From positions 1 to 54,886 of the forward strand of contig CAMWKH010000020.1 in assembly GCA_947174805.1 (NCBI GenBank): 54,886 bases of DNA, read 5' to 3'. The notes beneath the pieces are model-generated. The model did no database searches and was not told where the DNA came from. It saw nothing but the letters and a program-made list of their open reading frames with translations. The position numbers were made by a program, and so were the translations under genes. The stretch comes from an uncultured Roseburia sp. (GTDB taxonomy: Bacteria > Bacillota > Clostridia > Lachnospirales > Lachnospiraceae). Numbering within the stretch: the first letter of the stretch is position 1; each line of letters begins with the position of its first letter. Positions 33,340 to 42,752 of this stretch are shown piece after piece.

Positions 33340-34365
33340 ATGGAAGAAAAAATTTTAACCAGAAGAAAAAACGGTATGGCAGTGATGCTTTTGACTCTGC
33401 TGTGTGAGGTGCTCTTACTGGCAGGGTTTATATGGGGGCTGGCATCGGATTTGCCGGGAATTTGGGTATTGTCGGTTGTATGCGGCGTGCTTCTTTTTCT
33501 TGTAAGCTGGATTCCCTATTGCGGCCTTAAGGTGTTAAAGCCCCAGGAAGCCCTTGTCTTAACTTTATTTGGAAATTATGTGGGGACTTTAAAAGAGCCG
33601 GGATTTTATTTTGTAAATCCTTTTTGCACCAGCGTAAATCCGGCAGCCCGCACAAAGCTTGCACAGAGCGGTGACACGGCAAGGCCTTCCCAGGGAGGGG
33701 GATTTAAGATTTCCATGGGGGACAATACCGGTGTGTCTGTGGATGATCTCTCCAAAAAGATTTCATTAAAGAGCATGACTTTAAATAACGGCAGGCAGAA
33801 GATTAACGATTGTCTGGGAAATCCGGTGGAAATCGGCATCGCCGTTATCTGGAAAGTGAAGGATACCGCCAAAGCCGTGTTTAATGTGGATAATTATAAA
33901 GAATACCTGTCTCTCCAGTGCGACAGTGCCTTAAGAAATATCGTAAGGATTTATCCCTATGACGTTTCGCCAAACGTGGACACCACAGGGGACGGCATGG
34001 CGGACGAGGGAAGCCTCCGGGGGAGCAGTGAGACGGTGGCGAACAGGATCCGCAGCGAGATTCAGGGCAAAGTGGGGGATGCAGGCCTTGAGATTGTGGA
34101 GGCGAGGATTACCTATCTGGCCTATGCGCCGGAAATTGCATCTGTTATGCTGCAAAGACAGCAGGCGTCTGCCATTGTGGATGCCAGAAAGACCATTGTT
34201 GACGGCGCCGTGGGCACTGTGGAGATGGCCCTTGAGCGGTTAAGTGAAAAACAGGTGGTGAATCTGGACGAAGAGCGGAAAGCGGCTATGGTTTCTAATC
34301 TTCTGGTGGTTTTGTGCGGAAACCGGGATGCCCAGCCTGTAGTAAATTCAGGAAGCCTTTACTGA
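33340..34365 (+). CDS. SPFH (band 7) domain membrane protein
   Basis: 341 residues. Two N-terminal TM helices (about 13-34 and 41-62) are followed by an SPFH domain (62-285) with [19 protein letters not shown] and the [10 protein letters not shown] motif. A central insertion holds a Gly/Ser-rich segment and a [14 protein letters not shown] loop (about 216-229) resembling a dockerin- or EF-hand-like calcium loop. The C-terminal helical part has [16 protein letters not shown] typical of oligomerising band 7 proteins. It lacks the long flotillin coiled coil. AGGAGGAAAAG precedes the ATG. Only one base separates it from the RHH gene. Confidence 0.88.
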   Translation: MEEKILTRRKNGMAVMLLTLLCEVLLLAGFIWGLASDLPGIWVLSVVCGVLLFLVSWIPYCGLKVLKPQEALVLTLFGNYVGTLKEPGFYFVNPFCTSVNPAARTKLAQSGDTARPSQGGGFKISMGDNTGVSVDDLSKKISLKSMTLNNGRQKINDCLGNPVEIGIAVIWKVKDTAKAVFNVDNYKEYLSLQCDSALRNIVRIYPYDVSPNVDTTGDGMADEGSLRGSSETVANRIRSEIQGKVGDAGLEIVEARITYLAYAPEIASVMLQRQQASAIVDARKTIVDGAVGTVEMALERLSEKQVVNLDEERKAAMVSNLLVVLCGNRDAQPVVNSGSLY

Positions 34366-34366
34366 T

Positions 34367-34564
34367 ATGGCTGAAAAGAAGCAGGTGCCCTTAAGACTAT
34401 CCGAGAGCCTTTACGCAAGCATTGCCTCATGGGCAGAGGACGACTTCCGCTCAGTCAACGGGCAGATTGAATATCTGCTCACCGAATGCGTTAGGCAGAG
34501 GAAAAAGAACGGGAAATATGTTTCGGAGGAGATAGACGTTCCTCCGGAACTGGATATTTCATAA
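34367..34564 (+). CDS. Ribbon-helix-helix (Arc-like) protein
   Basis: 65 residues. An N-terminal beta strand [15 protein letters not shown] and two helices ([19 protein letters not shown], then ECVRQRKK) match the Arc/MetJ ribbon-helix-helix fold, with a short acidic tail. It starts 1 base after the SPFH stop, so translation is coupled. I recall SPFH and Arc-like genes being paired in other Firmicutes and Actinobacteria. The likely target is the tandem palindrome over the operon promoter, and regulation may respond to the state of its membrane partner; that is inference. Confidence 0.8.
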   Translation: MAEKKQVPLRLSESLYASIASWAEDDFRSVNGQIEYLLTECVRQRKKNGKYVSEEIDVPPELDIS

Positions 34565-34604
34565 AATTATGTATCTGCGGGAGCAGATTTGAGAATTGTA
34601 TGCG

Positions 34605-34627
34605 GGCAGGAAAGAATCTTTCCTGCC
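34605..34627. other. GC-rich hairpin between RHH and PNPOx-like genes
   Basis: GGCAGGAAA pairs with TTTCCTGCC around GAATC. No T-run follows. It lies 19 bases before the next start and could be a weak terminator, attenuator or RNA-stability element. Confidence 0.5.
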
Positions 34628-34645
34628 TTAGTAGGAGGAAGAGAA

Positions 34646-35143
34646 ATGACCAGAAGAGAACGGGAAGTGACGGAGGAAAAAGAGATTTTACGCATTTTGG
34701 ATGAGGGAAAAGTCCTTCATCTTGGGCTTTGTGACAGGGAAATCCCCTATGTGCTGCCCATGAATTACGGGTATACCTATATAGATGGAAGGTATACATT
34801 TTATATTCATGGGGCAGTTAAGGGATACAAGTATGAACTTATAAAAAACAATTCCAACGCAGCTTTTTCCATTGAGGCCAATGTGAAGCCTTTTGAGGGG
34901 AAACTGCCCTGTCAGTACGGCACCAGTTATGAGAGTGTCTGTGCAAGGGGAAAGGCGTATATTTTGGAGGATGCGGAAGAGAAAAAGAAGGCACTGTCCA
35001 TTTTGATGAAAACCCAGACGGGAAAGGATTTCACCTTCGAGGATAAAATGGTATCGATTGTAAATGTAGTGCGGATTGATGTGACGGAGCTTACGGCAAA
35101 AAAACGCCCACTGCCTGCGGCGATGGCAGGGACGGAACAATAG
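34646..35143 (+). CDS. Pyridoxamine 5'-phosphate oxidase-like (NimA-type) protein
   Basis: 165 residues from ATG 34646, selected over ATG-less upstream frame positions because TAGGAGGAAGAG is ideally spaced. It has the split-barrel FMN-binding fold of the NimA/PNPOx-like family: HLGLCDREIPYVLPMNYGY, FYIHGAVKGYKYELI and SYESVCARGKAYIL. Relatives bind flavin or heme and some reduce nitroimidazoles; whether this one does is unknown. It is monocistronic or weakly linked to the SPFH unit through a hairpin. Confidence 0.85.
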   Translation: MTRREREVTEEKEILRILDEGKVLHLGLCDREIPYVLPMNYGYTYIDGRYTFYIHGAVKGYKYELIKNNSNAAFSIEANVKPFEGKLPCQYGTSYESVCARGKAYILEDAEEKKKALSILMKTQTGKDFTFEDKMVSIVNVVRIDVTELTAKKRPLPAAMAGTEQ

Positions 35144-35179
35144 CATAAAAAAGAGTAAGTATTTTTATGAAAAAAATGG

Positions 35180-35209
35180 TTGGCAGAATGTGTGTTCTTA
35201 TGCTATGAT
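35180..35209 (+). promoter_or_regulatory. Promoter of parE operon
   Basis: TTGGCA (35180-35185), 18-bp spacer, TATGAT (35204-35209), about 75 bases before the parE start. Confidence 0.6.
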
Positions 35210-35283
35210 AGTACGTGGATTTATTTGCAGAGAAGAATTCAAAAAAGAGATTTAAAACTTTTCTGCCGGAAAGGAAGCAGAAC

Positions 35284-37206
35284 ATGGCGAAGAACAATAC
35301 CTATGATGCGAGCAGCATTACGGTTTTAGAGGGATTGGAGGCTGTGAGGAAACGGCCGGGCATGTATATCGGAAGCGTGTCGAGAAAAGGTTTAAACCAT
35401 TTGATTTACGAGATTGTGGACAATGCAGTGGACGAGCATCTGGCGGGTTTTTGTGACAAGATTTTTGTGACCCTTGAGGCGGACGGTTCCTGCAGCGTTT
35501 TGGACAACGGAAGAGGAATCCCTGTGGGGATGCACGAAAAGGGGGTATCCGCCGCCAGGGTGGTCTTTTCTACGCTCCATGCAGGGGGAAAATTTGACGA
35601 TTCGGCATATAAGACCAGCGGGGGACTCCACGGTGTGGGTTCTTCGGTGGTCAATGCTCTGTCCACGAAAATGGACGTGGAAATCTACAGCGGAGGCTAT
35701 ATCCACCATGACGGTTATGAGAGGGGAATCCCTGTGGTGGAATTAGAGGACGGGCTTTTGCCCAAACTTGGGAAAACCAAAAAGACAGGGACAAAGATAA
35801 ATTTCCTTCCTGACCCGGAAATTTTTGAAAAAACCAGATTTAAAGGGGATGAGGTAAAGAGCAGGCTTCATGAGACTGCCTACCTAAATCCCCAGCTCAC
35901 GATTATATATGAGGATAGACGGGGGGAGGAGACAGAACATATTGAATACCACGAGGAGGAGGGGATTATCGGCTTTGTAAAAGATATCAACAAAAAAGCC
36001 GAAGTCATCCATGACGTGGTGTACCTCAAGGGAGAATCTGAGGGGATTACCGTGGAGGCGGCTTTTCAGTATACCAACGAGTTTCATGAAAATGTCCTTG
36101 GCTTCTGCAACAATATCTACAATGCGGAGGGGGGAACCCACCTCACGGGCTTTAAGACCACCTTTACCACGGTGATTAACCAGTATGCCAGGGAGCTTGG
36201 AATTTTAAAGGAAAAGGACGCTAATTTTACCGGTACGGATGTGAGAAACGGCATGACGGCGGTGGTTTCCGTAAAGCACCCTGCCCCCAGGTTTGAGGGG
36301 CAGACAAAGACGAAACTGGATAACCAGGATGCGGCTAGGGCCGCAGGAAAAGTAGTGGGGGATGAGATTCTGCTATTTTTTGACAGAAATCTGGAAACAT
36401 TAAAATCTGTGATTGGCTGTGCGGAGAAAGCGGCAAAAATACGAAAGACAGAGGAGAAAGCCAGGACAAACCTGCTCTCCAAACAGAAATTTTCTTTTGA
36501 CTCCAACGGAAAACTGGCAAACTGCGAGAGCAGGGATGCTTCTATCTGTGAGATTTTTATTGTGGAGGGAGATTCCGCCGGGGGCTCGGCAAAGACGGCC
36601 AGGGACAGGAATTTCCAGGCAATCCTTCCCATCCGGGGAAAAATTTTAAATGTGGAGAAGGCCAGCATTGATAAAGTGTTGGCAAATGCAGAGATTAAGA
36701 CCATGATAAATGCCTTCGGCTGCGGATTTTCCGAAGGCTACGGCAATGATTTTGACATTACAAAGCTAAAGTATGACAAAATTATTATTATGGCGGATGC
36801 AGATGTGGACGGAGCCCATATTTCCACCCTGCTTTTAACCTTGTTTTACCGCTTTATGCCGGAACTGATTTTTGAGGGACATGTGTACATCGCCATGCCC
36901 CCGCTCTATAAAGCCATTCCCTCTAAGGGGGAGGAGGAATATCTCTATGACGACGCTGCCCTGGTAAAATACAGGAAAAGGCATAAGGGAAGCTTTACCC
37001 TCCAGCGGTATAAAGGTCTGGGGGAGATGGACGCAGAGCAGCTCTGGGAGACTACTCTTGACCCCGCCACAAGGATTTTAAAGCGGGTGGAGATTGAGGA
37101 TGCAAGGATGGCCTCGGATGTGACGGAGATGCTTATGGGGACGGATGTGCCCCCAAGAAAGGCATTTATCTATGAACATGCCACAGATGCAGAGTTAGAT
37201 GTGTAG
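35284..37206 (+). CDS. parE: DNA topoisomerase IV subunit B (ParE)
   Basis: 640 residues from ATG 35284 with AAGGAAG before it; the in-frame GTG at 35215 coincides with the expected transcription start. The GHKL ATPase motifs are EIVDNAVDEH, DNGRGIPVG and GGLHGVGSSVVNAL, followed by transducer and TOPRIM (EGDSAGGSAK, then DADVDGAH) and the C-terminal YKGLGEMDAEQLWETT. It is about 640 long, without the extra domain of Gram-negative GyrB. Assignment to ParE rather than GyrB rests on the adjacent parC-like gene and on operon context away from dnaA/recF; the two families are hard to part by eye. It forms an A2B2 enzyme that decatenates DNA. Confidence 0.88.
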   Translation: MAKNNTYDASSITVLEGLEAVRKRPGMYIGSVSRKGLNHLIYEIVDNAVDEHLAGFCDKIFVTLEADGSCSVLDNGRGIPVGMHEKGVSAARVVFSTLHAGGKFDDSAYKTSGGLHGVGSSVVNALSTKMDVEIYSGGYIHHDGYERGIPVVELEDGLLPKLGKTKKTGTKINFLPDPEIFEKTRFKGDEVKSRLHETAYLNPQLTIIYEDRRGEETEHIEYHEEEGIIGFVKDINKKAEVIHDVVYLKGESEGITVEAAFQYTNEFHENVLGFCNNIYNAEGGTHLTGFKTTFTTVINQYARELGILKEKDANFTGTDVRNGMTAVVSVKHPAPRFEGQTKTKLDNQDAARAAGKVVGDEILLFFDRNLETLKSVIGCAEKAAKIRKTEEKARTNLLSKQKFSFDSNGKLANCESRDASICEIFIVEGDSAGGSAKTARDRNFQAILPIRGKILNVEKASIDKVLANAEIKTMINAFGCGFSEGYGNDFDITKLKYDKIIIMADADVDGAHISTLLLTLFYRFMPELIFEGHVYIAMPPLYKAIPSKGEEEYLYDDAALVKYRKRHKGSFTLQRYKGLGEMDAEQLWETTLDPATRILKRVEIEDARMASDVTEMLMGTDVPPRKAFIYEHATDAELDV

Positions 37207-37282
37207 GGCAGTCTGCAGGTGAAGCTGCAGGACGTATGTTTTTTGACAGGGGACTGCCGGGGAAAGACGGGAAGGATAGAAA

Positions 37283-39523
37283 ATGAACGAGACAGAACAG
37301 ATTATCCGGACGGAGTATTCGGATTTGATGCAGAAATCTTATATTGACTATGCCATGAGTGTCATTGTGGCAAGGGCGCTGCCGGATGTGCGGGACGGTT
37401 TAAAGCCGGTGCAGAGAAGAACCCTTTACGATATGTATGAGCTTGGCACAAGGTACGATAAGCCTTACCGGAAATGCGCCCGTATCGTGGGGGATACCAT
37501 GGGTAAGTACCATCCCCACGGGGACAGTTCCATTTACGGGGCTTTGGTGGTGATGGCCCAGGAGTTTAAAATGGGAATGCCTTTGGTGGACGGCCACGGG
37601 AATTTCGGCTCCATTGAGGGGGACGGGGCCGCCGCCATGCGTTACACTGAGGCAAGGCTTCAAAAAGTGACCCAGGAGGCATATCTGGCGGATTTGGACA
37701 AAGACGTGGTGGATTTTGGCCCAAACTTTGACGAGACGGAGAAAGAGCCTTTGGTCCTTCCGGTAAAAGTGCCGAATTTGTTAGTCAACGGGGCGGAGGG
37801 GATTGCCGTGGGTATGGCCACCAGTATCCCTCCCCACAATCTGTCGGAAGTGATTGAGGGGGTAAAGGCTTACATGAAAAACCCCGAGATTAACACGGAG
37901 CAGATGATGCAGTATATAAAAGGCCCCGATTTTCCCACCGGAGGAATCGTGGTGAATAAGGATGAACTGCTTTCGATTTACTCCACGGGAACGGGAAAAA
38001 TTAAAGTCCGGGGAAAAGTGGAAATCGAGGAGGGCAAAGGGGGGAAAGATAAGATTGTTATCACTGAAATTCCCTACACTATGATTGGTGCCAATATTGG
38101 GAAATTCTTAAATGATGTTTATAATTTGGTGGAAACCAGGAAAACTACAGATATTACAGATATCTCCAACCAGTCCTCCAAAGAGGGAATCCGCATTGTG
38201 ATTGAACTGAAGAAAGGGGCGGACCCGGTACAGATTTGCAACCTTTTATATAAGAAGACGAAGCTTGAGGATACCTTTGGGGTGAATATGCTGGCGGTGG
38301 CGGATGGAAAGCCGGAGACCATGGGACTTGTCCCGGTGATTCGCCATCACGTAGACTTCCAGTATCAGCTTGCAACAAGAAAATATAATACTCTTTTGAC
38401 AAAGGAACTGGAGAAAAAAGAAGTCCAGGAGGGATTGATAAAAGCCTGCGACGTCATCGACTTGATTATAGAAATCCTCCGGGGCAGCAAGAATGTAAAA
38501 GAGGCAAAAGCCTGCCTGGTATCCGGTGAAACGGGAAATATTAAATTTAAAAGTGATAAATCGAAAAAGCAGGCGGCAATGCTTCGCTTTACGGAAAAGC
38601 AGGCGTCGGCCATTTTGGAAATGCGTCTTTACAAATTAATCGGCCTGGAATTGGAAGCCCTGATGAAAGAACATGAGGAGACTTTGAAAAAAATAGAAAA
38701 ATATGAGAGTATTTTAGGCAGCCGGGCAGTGATGGCGAAGGTGATAATTAAGGAGCTGGATGCCATAAAAAAAGCCTACGGGAAAGAGCGGAAAACAGTG
38801 ATTGAAAACGGAAAGGAGATTGTCCTGGAAGAGCCGAAAATGGAAGAGATGGACGTGGTATTTCTCATGGACCGATTTGGCTACGCAAGAATTATTGATG
38901 TGGCAGTTTATGAGAGAAACAAGGAGGCGGCGGACAGTGAGAACCGCTGTGTCATTACCTGTAAAAATACGGATAAAATCGGTATTTTTACCAATACGGG
39001 CCACATGCATCTCTTAAAAGTGGCGGATTTGCCCTACGGAAAGTTCCGGGATAAGGGCCAGCCCATTGACAATCTGAGCAATTATGACAGCAGCGTGGAA
39101 CAGGTGATATTTGTGGCTTCCCTAGAGGAGATGGCCGGGGAAAAAATGATTTTTGCCACAAGAAACGGGATGCTAAAACTGGTGGCGGGCAGTGAGTTTA
39201 ACGTGGCAAAGCGCACCACGGCAGCCACCAAGTTAAACGGGGAAGATGAAGTTGTTAAAATTGCATTCTACAGGGAAGAGCAGCATTTGGTCCTGCACAC
39301 AAAGAAAGGGATGTTCCTTCGCATTGAGGCCAATGTAATACCGGAGAAGAAAAAAGGCGCAGTGGGGGTCAGAGGCATCCGCCTGGGGACGGAGGATGAA
39401 CTGGAACATGTGTATGTGCTGCTTCCCGGGGAGAGTAAGTCGGTAAAACTTGGAGAAAAAGAACTGGAAATTTCTAGGCTTCGGGTAGGCAGCCGGGATA
39501 CGAAAGGCGTAAAGCACACATAA
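37283..39523 (+). CDS. parC: DNA topoisomerase IV subunit A (ParC)
   Basis: 746 residues. Catalytic Tyr121 is in AAMRYTEARL, and the quinolone region reads HPHGDSSIYGALVVMAQ: the drug-contact serine is kept, while the usual acidic residue four positions later is Gly86. Winged-helix and tower domains follow, then a beta-pinwheel C-terminal domain beginning about 500 with repeats such as VIFVASLEEMAGEKMIFATR. GyrA-box-like QRRTGGKG is not seen, which supports ParC. It starts 76 bases after parE; the gap carries nested hairpins but no clear terminator. GGAAGGAT lies before the ATG. Confidence 0.88.
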   Translation: MNETEQIIRTEYSDLMQKSYIDYAMSVIVARALPDVRDGLKPVQRRTLYDMYELGTRYDKPYRKCARIVGDTMGKYHPHGDSSIYGALVVMAQEFKMGMPLVDGHGNFGSIEGDGAAAMRYTEARLQKVTQEAYLADLDKDVVDFGPNFDETEKEPLVLPVKVPNLLVNGAEGIAVGMATSIPPHNLSEVIEGVKAYMKNPEINTEQMMQYIKGPDFPTGGIVVNKDELLSIYSTGTGKIKVRGKVEIEEGKGGKDKIVITEIPYTMIGANIGKFLNDVYNLVETRKTTDITDISNQSSKEGIRIVIELKKGADPVQICNLLYKKTKLEDTFGVNMLAVADGKPETMGLVPVIRHHVDFQYQLATRKYNTLLTKELEKKEVQEGLIKACDVIDLIIEILRGSKNVKEAKACLVSGETGNIKFKSDKSKKQAAMLRFTEKQASAILEMRLYKLIGLELEALMKEHEETLKKIEKYESILGSRAVMAKVIIKELDAIKKAYGKERKTVIENGKEIVLEEPKMEEMDVVFLMDRFGYARIIDVAVYERNKEAADSENRCVITCKNTDKIGIFTNTGHMHLLKVADLPYGKFRDKGQPIDNLSNYDSSVEQVIFVASLEEMAGEKMIFATRNGMLKLVAGSEFNVAKRTTAATKLNGEDEVVKIAFYREEQHLVLHTKKGMFLRIEANVIPEKKKGAVGVRGIRLGTEDELEHVYVLLPGESKSVKLGEKELEISRLRVGSRDTKGVKHT

Positions 39524-39536
39524 GGGAGAAAAATCC

Positions 39537-40826
39537 ATGAACTATCAGCAGGCAGAAGCCTTTCATGAAGAGGCGAAGGCATATGGAAGTATTTTAGGGC
39601 TTTTAAATATTCAAAGATTAATGTATGAATTAGGGGACGTGTGGAAAACACTAAATATTATCCATGTGGCGGGAACCAACGGGAAAGGCTCTGTCTGCTG
39701 TTTTCTTGCCTCTATGTTAAAAGAGGCGGGATACACTGTGGGACAGTACAATTCTCCGGCAGTTTTTTCCCTGCGGGAAGTTTACCGGATAAACGGGGAG
39801 GAAATCACCGAAGAGGAGTATGCCTTCTGCATGGGCAGGGTAAAATCTGCCTGTGAGAATATAGTGAAAAAAGGTGAGGCCCATCCCACCGTGTTTGAGA
39901 TCGAGACCGCTCTGGGATTTCTATGGTTTGCCCATAGAAATTGTGACTTGGTGATATTGGAAGTGGGCATGGGGGGAGAAACGGACGCCACCAATCTGAT
40001 TACCAAACCTCTCTGCAGCGTGTTTGCCTCTATCAGCAGAGACCATATGAAATATTTAGGGGATTCCATAGAGGATATTGCAAAAATTAAATCAGGAATT
40101 ATCAAAGAAGGGTGCCCTGTGGTGACAACAGCACAGAGAGAGGGAGCAGACAGGGTAATCAGCGCTTTTGCCAGGGAAAAGCAATCCCCTGTTTTTAGGG
40201 CTGAAAAGTTGGAAAATGACAGGGTGTTTCAGGGGGTCCGCCATGCTTTTCATCCAAAGTTTGGGGAGATTAAGATTTCTATGCTGGGAGGGTATCAGTT
40301 AGAAAATGCTTCTCTTGCCTTGGAAGTTATATCTGTGTTAAAGAAAATGGGTAATATAGAGATTTCCCTGGAGGAGATGAAACAGGGACTTCTTAGGGCG
40401 TCCTGGCCAGGGAGGTTTGAGTGTGTTTCCATGGAGCCCTTATTTTATTTAGACGGTGCCCATAATCTAGATGGAGCTATAAAATTAAATGAAACCTTAA
40501 CAGAGTGTTTTCCGAATAAAAAGAAAATTGGAATTATGGGTGTGATGGCGGATAAAGAGTATTCCCCTATGATTCAGACCCTGGGGCCATTATTTTCTCA
40601 GATATTTACTGTGACCCCGGACCATCCCAGGTCCCTGCCGGGAGGAATACTGGCTGGGGAGATAAGGAAACAGGGGATGACCGGGATTTTTGTGCCCCAA
40701 ATCAAGGATGCCGTCAGTGAGGCGTATACCTTGGCGCTAAGGGAAGGGGCTATGGTAATGGTTTTTGGCTCGCTGTATTATCTATTGGAGGTGAAAGAAG
40801 CACTGCATGACATCACAGGAGATTAA
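39537..40826 (+). CDS. folC: Folylpolyglutamate synthase / dihydrofolate synthase
   Basis: 429 residues of the Mur-ligase superfamily. The P-loop is GTNGKGS (46-52), followed by a typical YNSPAVFSLREVYRINGE loop, the EVGMGGETDATN motif, SRDHMKYLGDSIEDIAKIKSGI and DGAHNLDGAI in the C-terminal domain. It adds glutamate to folates (and possibly dihydropteroate) using ATP. AAGGGAGAAAAATCC is the ribosome site, 13 bases after parC. Its last 20 bases overlap the gshA start, so the two are translationally coupled. Confidence 0.92.
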   Translation: MNYQQAEAFHEEAKAYGSILGLLNIQRLMYELGDVWKTLNIIHVAGTNGKGSVCCFLASMLKEAGYTVGQYNSPAVFSLREVYRINGEEITEEEYAFCMGRVKSACENIVKKGEAHPTVFEIETALGFLWFAHRNCDLVILEVGMGGETDATNLITKPLCSVFASISRDHMKYLGDSIEDIAKIKSGIIKEGCPVVTTAQREGADRVISAFAREKQSPVFRAEKLENDRVFQGVRHAFHPKFGEIKISMLGGYQLENASLALEVISVLKKMGNIEISLEEMKQGLLRASWPGRFECVSMEPLFYLDGAHNLDGAIKLNETLTECFPNKKKIGIMGVMADKEYSPMIQTLGPLFSQIFTVTPDHPRSLPGGILAGEIRKQGMTGIFVPQIKDAVSEAYTLALREGAMVMVFGSLYYLLEVKEALHDITGD

Positions 40827-42102
40827 GAAAAAATTAAGAGAAAATATACTATCTGGAGAGTTTGGGATAGAAAAAGAATCTCTCCGCGTTACGGGGGAGG
40901 GCATGCTGGCATTAACCGATCATCCTGATATGGCAGGGTATCATATGGAGGAGCAGATCAGCAGAGATTTTGCAGAGAGCCAGCTTGAGTTTGTGAGCAG
41001 GGTGCATACTACGGTGGATAGCGCCTGCCAGGAAATCTGTTTTTTGCAGAGCCTTGTGGAGGAGGAAATTGGAAACCGTAAAACAGGCAGGGAATATGTG
41101 TGGACTTATTCCAATCCCCCTGGCTTTAACGGAGAAAAAAATATTCGTATTGCGGAATTTAAAGAGGATTTGGAGGGAAAAAATACTTACCGCCACTATC
41201 TCTCGGAGAAGTATGGAAAGGTAAAAATGCTGTTTTCCGGAGTGCATTTAAATTTTTCCATGCCGGAAGAATTTTTTGTGCTTCTGAAGGAACTGACAGG
41301 GGAAGGGATACAAACCCTGAAAAATGAATGGTATTTAAATCTTTTGGACTGTCTCATGGATGACAGCTGGCTTCTCGTGGCCTTAACTTCCGCAAGCCCT
41401 GTGGCAGAGCCGGAGTTTCTAACAGGACTTGGGGTCCCCAGGGAGGAATGGAATCATTATGCATCTTTTCGCAACAGCAAATACGGGTACTGGAATCCTT
41501 TTATCCCCTGCCTTTCTTATAGGGATTTTACCCGGTATCTTTCTTCTGTAGAGGAGTATATAAAGCAAGGGGTTCTCTCCTGTGTCCATGAACTCTATTA
41601 CCCTCTCCGCTTAAAGCCTAAGGGGGAAAATACGCTGGAAAATTTGAAAAAACAGGGCGTAAACCATATCGAGCTGCGGATGTTGGACTTAAACCTTATG
41701 AGCTGCGCAGGAGTGGCAAAAGAGGATTTGATTTTTATCCATCTTCTGATAGCATACAGGATTTTCCAGATATTGGAAACGGGGAAAAAAGTCAGTGAGG
41801 GGGAGCGGGAAGGGGAAGGGCGGATTTTGCTCCACCAGCGGGCGGCGGAACTTGATTTCTGGGAAAAAGAAATAGGATACCGGAAGAGGGCGTTAAAGCT
41901 TTTGGGGGAAATGAAGGAATTTTATATGGATGATGAGGGAGAGGAAAAGGGGTATATCCCCAAAGCGTATCCTGTAAGGGAATTGCTCTCCTTCCAGGAG
42001 AATAAGATTTTATATTCTCAATGCCGGTATAGCCAACAAATCTTAGATAAATATAAAAACAATTATATCAACGGAGTCATGGAGGATATAAAGGAGAGAT
42101 AG
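40807..42102 (+). CDS. gshA: Glutamate-cysteine ligase family protein
   Basis: 431 residues, class I GshA-like: FGIEKESLRVTGEGMLALTDHP at the N-terminus (split here as GIEKESLRVT and GEGMLALTDHP), then MEEQISRDFAESQLEFVS and LFSGVHLNFSMP, matching the nucleotide and glutamate-binding core. It is shorter than E. coli GshA (about 518) and has no ATP-grasp extension, so it is not a GshAB fusion. No gshB is present in the window, so the product may be gamma-glutamylcysteine or another gamma-glutamyl amide. The start overlaps folC; GGAGG lies about 15 bases upstream, an unusually long gap. Confidence 0.85.
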   Translation: MTSQEIKKKLRENILSGEFGIEKESLRVTGEGMLALTDHPDMAGYHMEEQISRDFAESQLEFVSRVHTTVDSACQEICFLQSLVEEEIGNRKTGREYVWTYSNPPGFNGEKNIRIAEFKEDLEGKNTYRHYLSEKYGKVKMLFSGVHLNFSMPEEFFVLLKELTGEGIQTLKNEWYLNLLDCLMDDSWLLVALTSASPVAEPEFLTGLGVPREEWNHYASFRNSKYGYWNPFIPCLSYRDFTRYLSSVEEYIKQGVLSCVHELYYPLRLKPKGENTLENLKKQGVNHIELRMLDLNLMSCAGVAKEDLIFIHLLIAYRIFQILETGKKVSEGEREGEGRILLHQRAAELDFWEKEIGYRKRALKLLGEMKEFYMDDEGEEKGYIPKAYPVRELLSFQENKILYSQCRYSQQILDKYKNNYINGVMEDIKER

Positions 42103-42103
42103 G

Positions 42104-42751
42104 ATGAAAAAAACAGTTTTGTTTGATTTGGACGGAACCATTATCAATTCGGAGGAGGGCATTACCAACTGTGTCCGGTATGTGCTGGATTACTGGGGAA
42201 TGGCACATCCCACCCAAAAAGAGCTTTTATGTTTTATCGGCCCTCCCTTAAGGGAGCAGTTTATGGAAGTCTTTGGCTGGGATTTTGATAAGGCAGAAAA
42301 ATCTGTCCATATATTCCGGGAGCGGTTTGATAAGCTGGGGCTTTATGAGTGCGAACTTTATCCGGGAATTCAAAAATTGATTGAAGATTTGCACCGGGAG
42401 GGATACCGGATTGCCCTGGCAAGCTCCAAGCATGAGGAGGCATGCGGCAGGATTTTAAGGCATTTCCATCTGGAATCCAATTTTACGGGAATCTTTGGTG
42501 CCACTAAGGATGGAAAAATTTCTACCAAAAAACAGGTGCTGGAAGTCTGCCTGAGCAAACTGCAGGCTTCTAAGGAGGAGACTGTTTTAATCGGGGATAC
42601 GAAATTTGATGTCCTGGGGGCAAAAGAGGCAGGTATAGACTGTATCGGCGTTACATATGGCTTTGGGACAAGAGAGGAGCTTGAGGCCGCAGGGTCAGCG
42701 GCAGTAATGGATACACCGGAGGAGGTGGGGGCTTATCTTAAAAGAATCTAA
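42104..42751 (+). CDS. HAD-superfamily phosphatase
   Basis: 215 residues. Motif I FDLDGTIINSEEG (Asp8 nucleophile, Asp10), motif II ALASSK, and motif III/IV around LIGDTKFDVLGAKEAGID are complete. The helical cap (about 18-85) is of the phosphoglycolate phosphatase/PgmB kind. It starts 1 base after gshA stop, with AAGGAGAG before. Substrate not determinable; phosphoglycolate phosphatase (Gph)-like or nucleotide/pyrophosphate activity are likely options. Confidence 0.9.
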   Translation: MKKTVLFDLDGTIINSEEGITNCVRYVLDYWGMAHPTQKELLCFIGPPLREQFMEVFGWDFDKAEKSVHIFRERFDKLGLYECELYPGIQKLIEDLHREGYRIALASSKHEEACGRILRHFHLESNFTGIFGATKDGKISTKKQVLEVCLSKLQASKEETVLIGDTKFDVLGAKEAGIDCIGVTYGFGTREELEAAGSAAVMDTPEEVGAYLKRI

Positions 42752-42752
42752 A

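Noticed and set aside
36117-36704. 195-codon minus-strand ORF
   Set aside because: Antisense shadow of parE; no homology-like motif or ribosome site.
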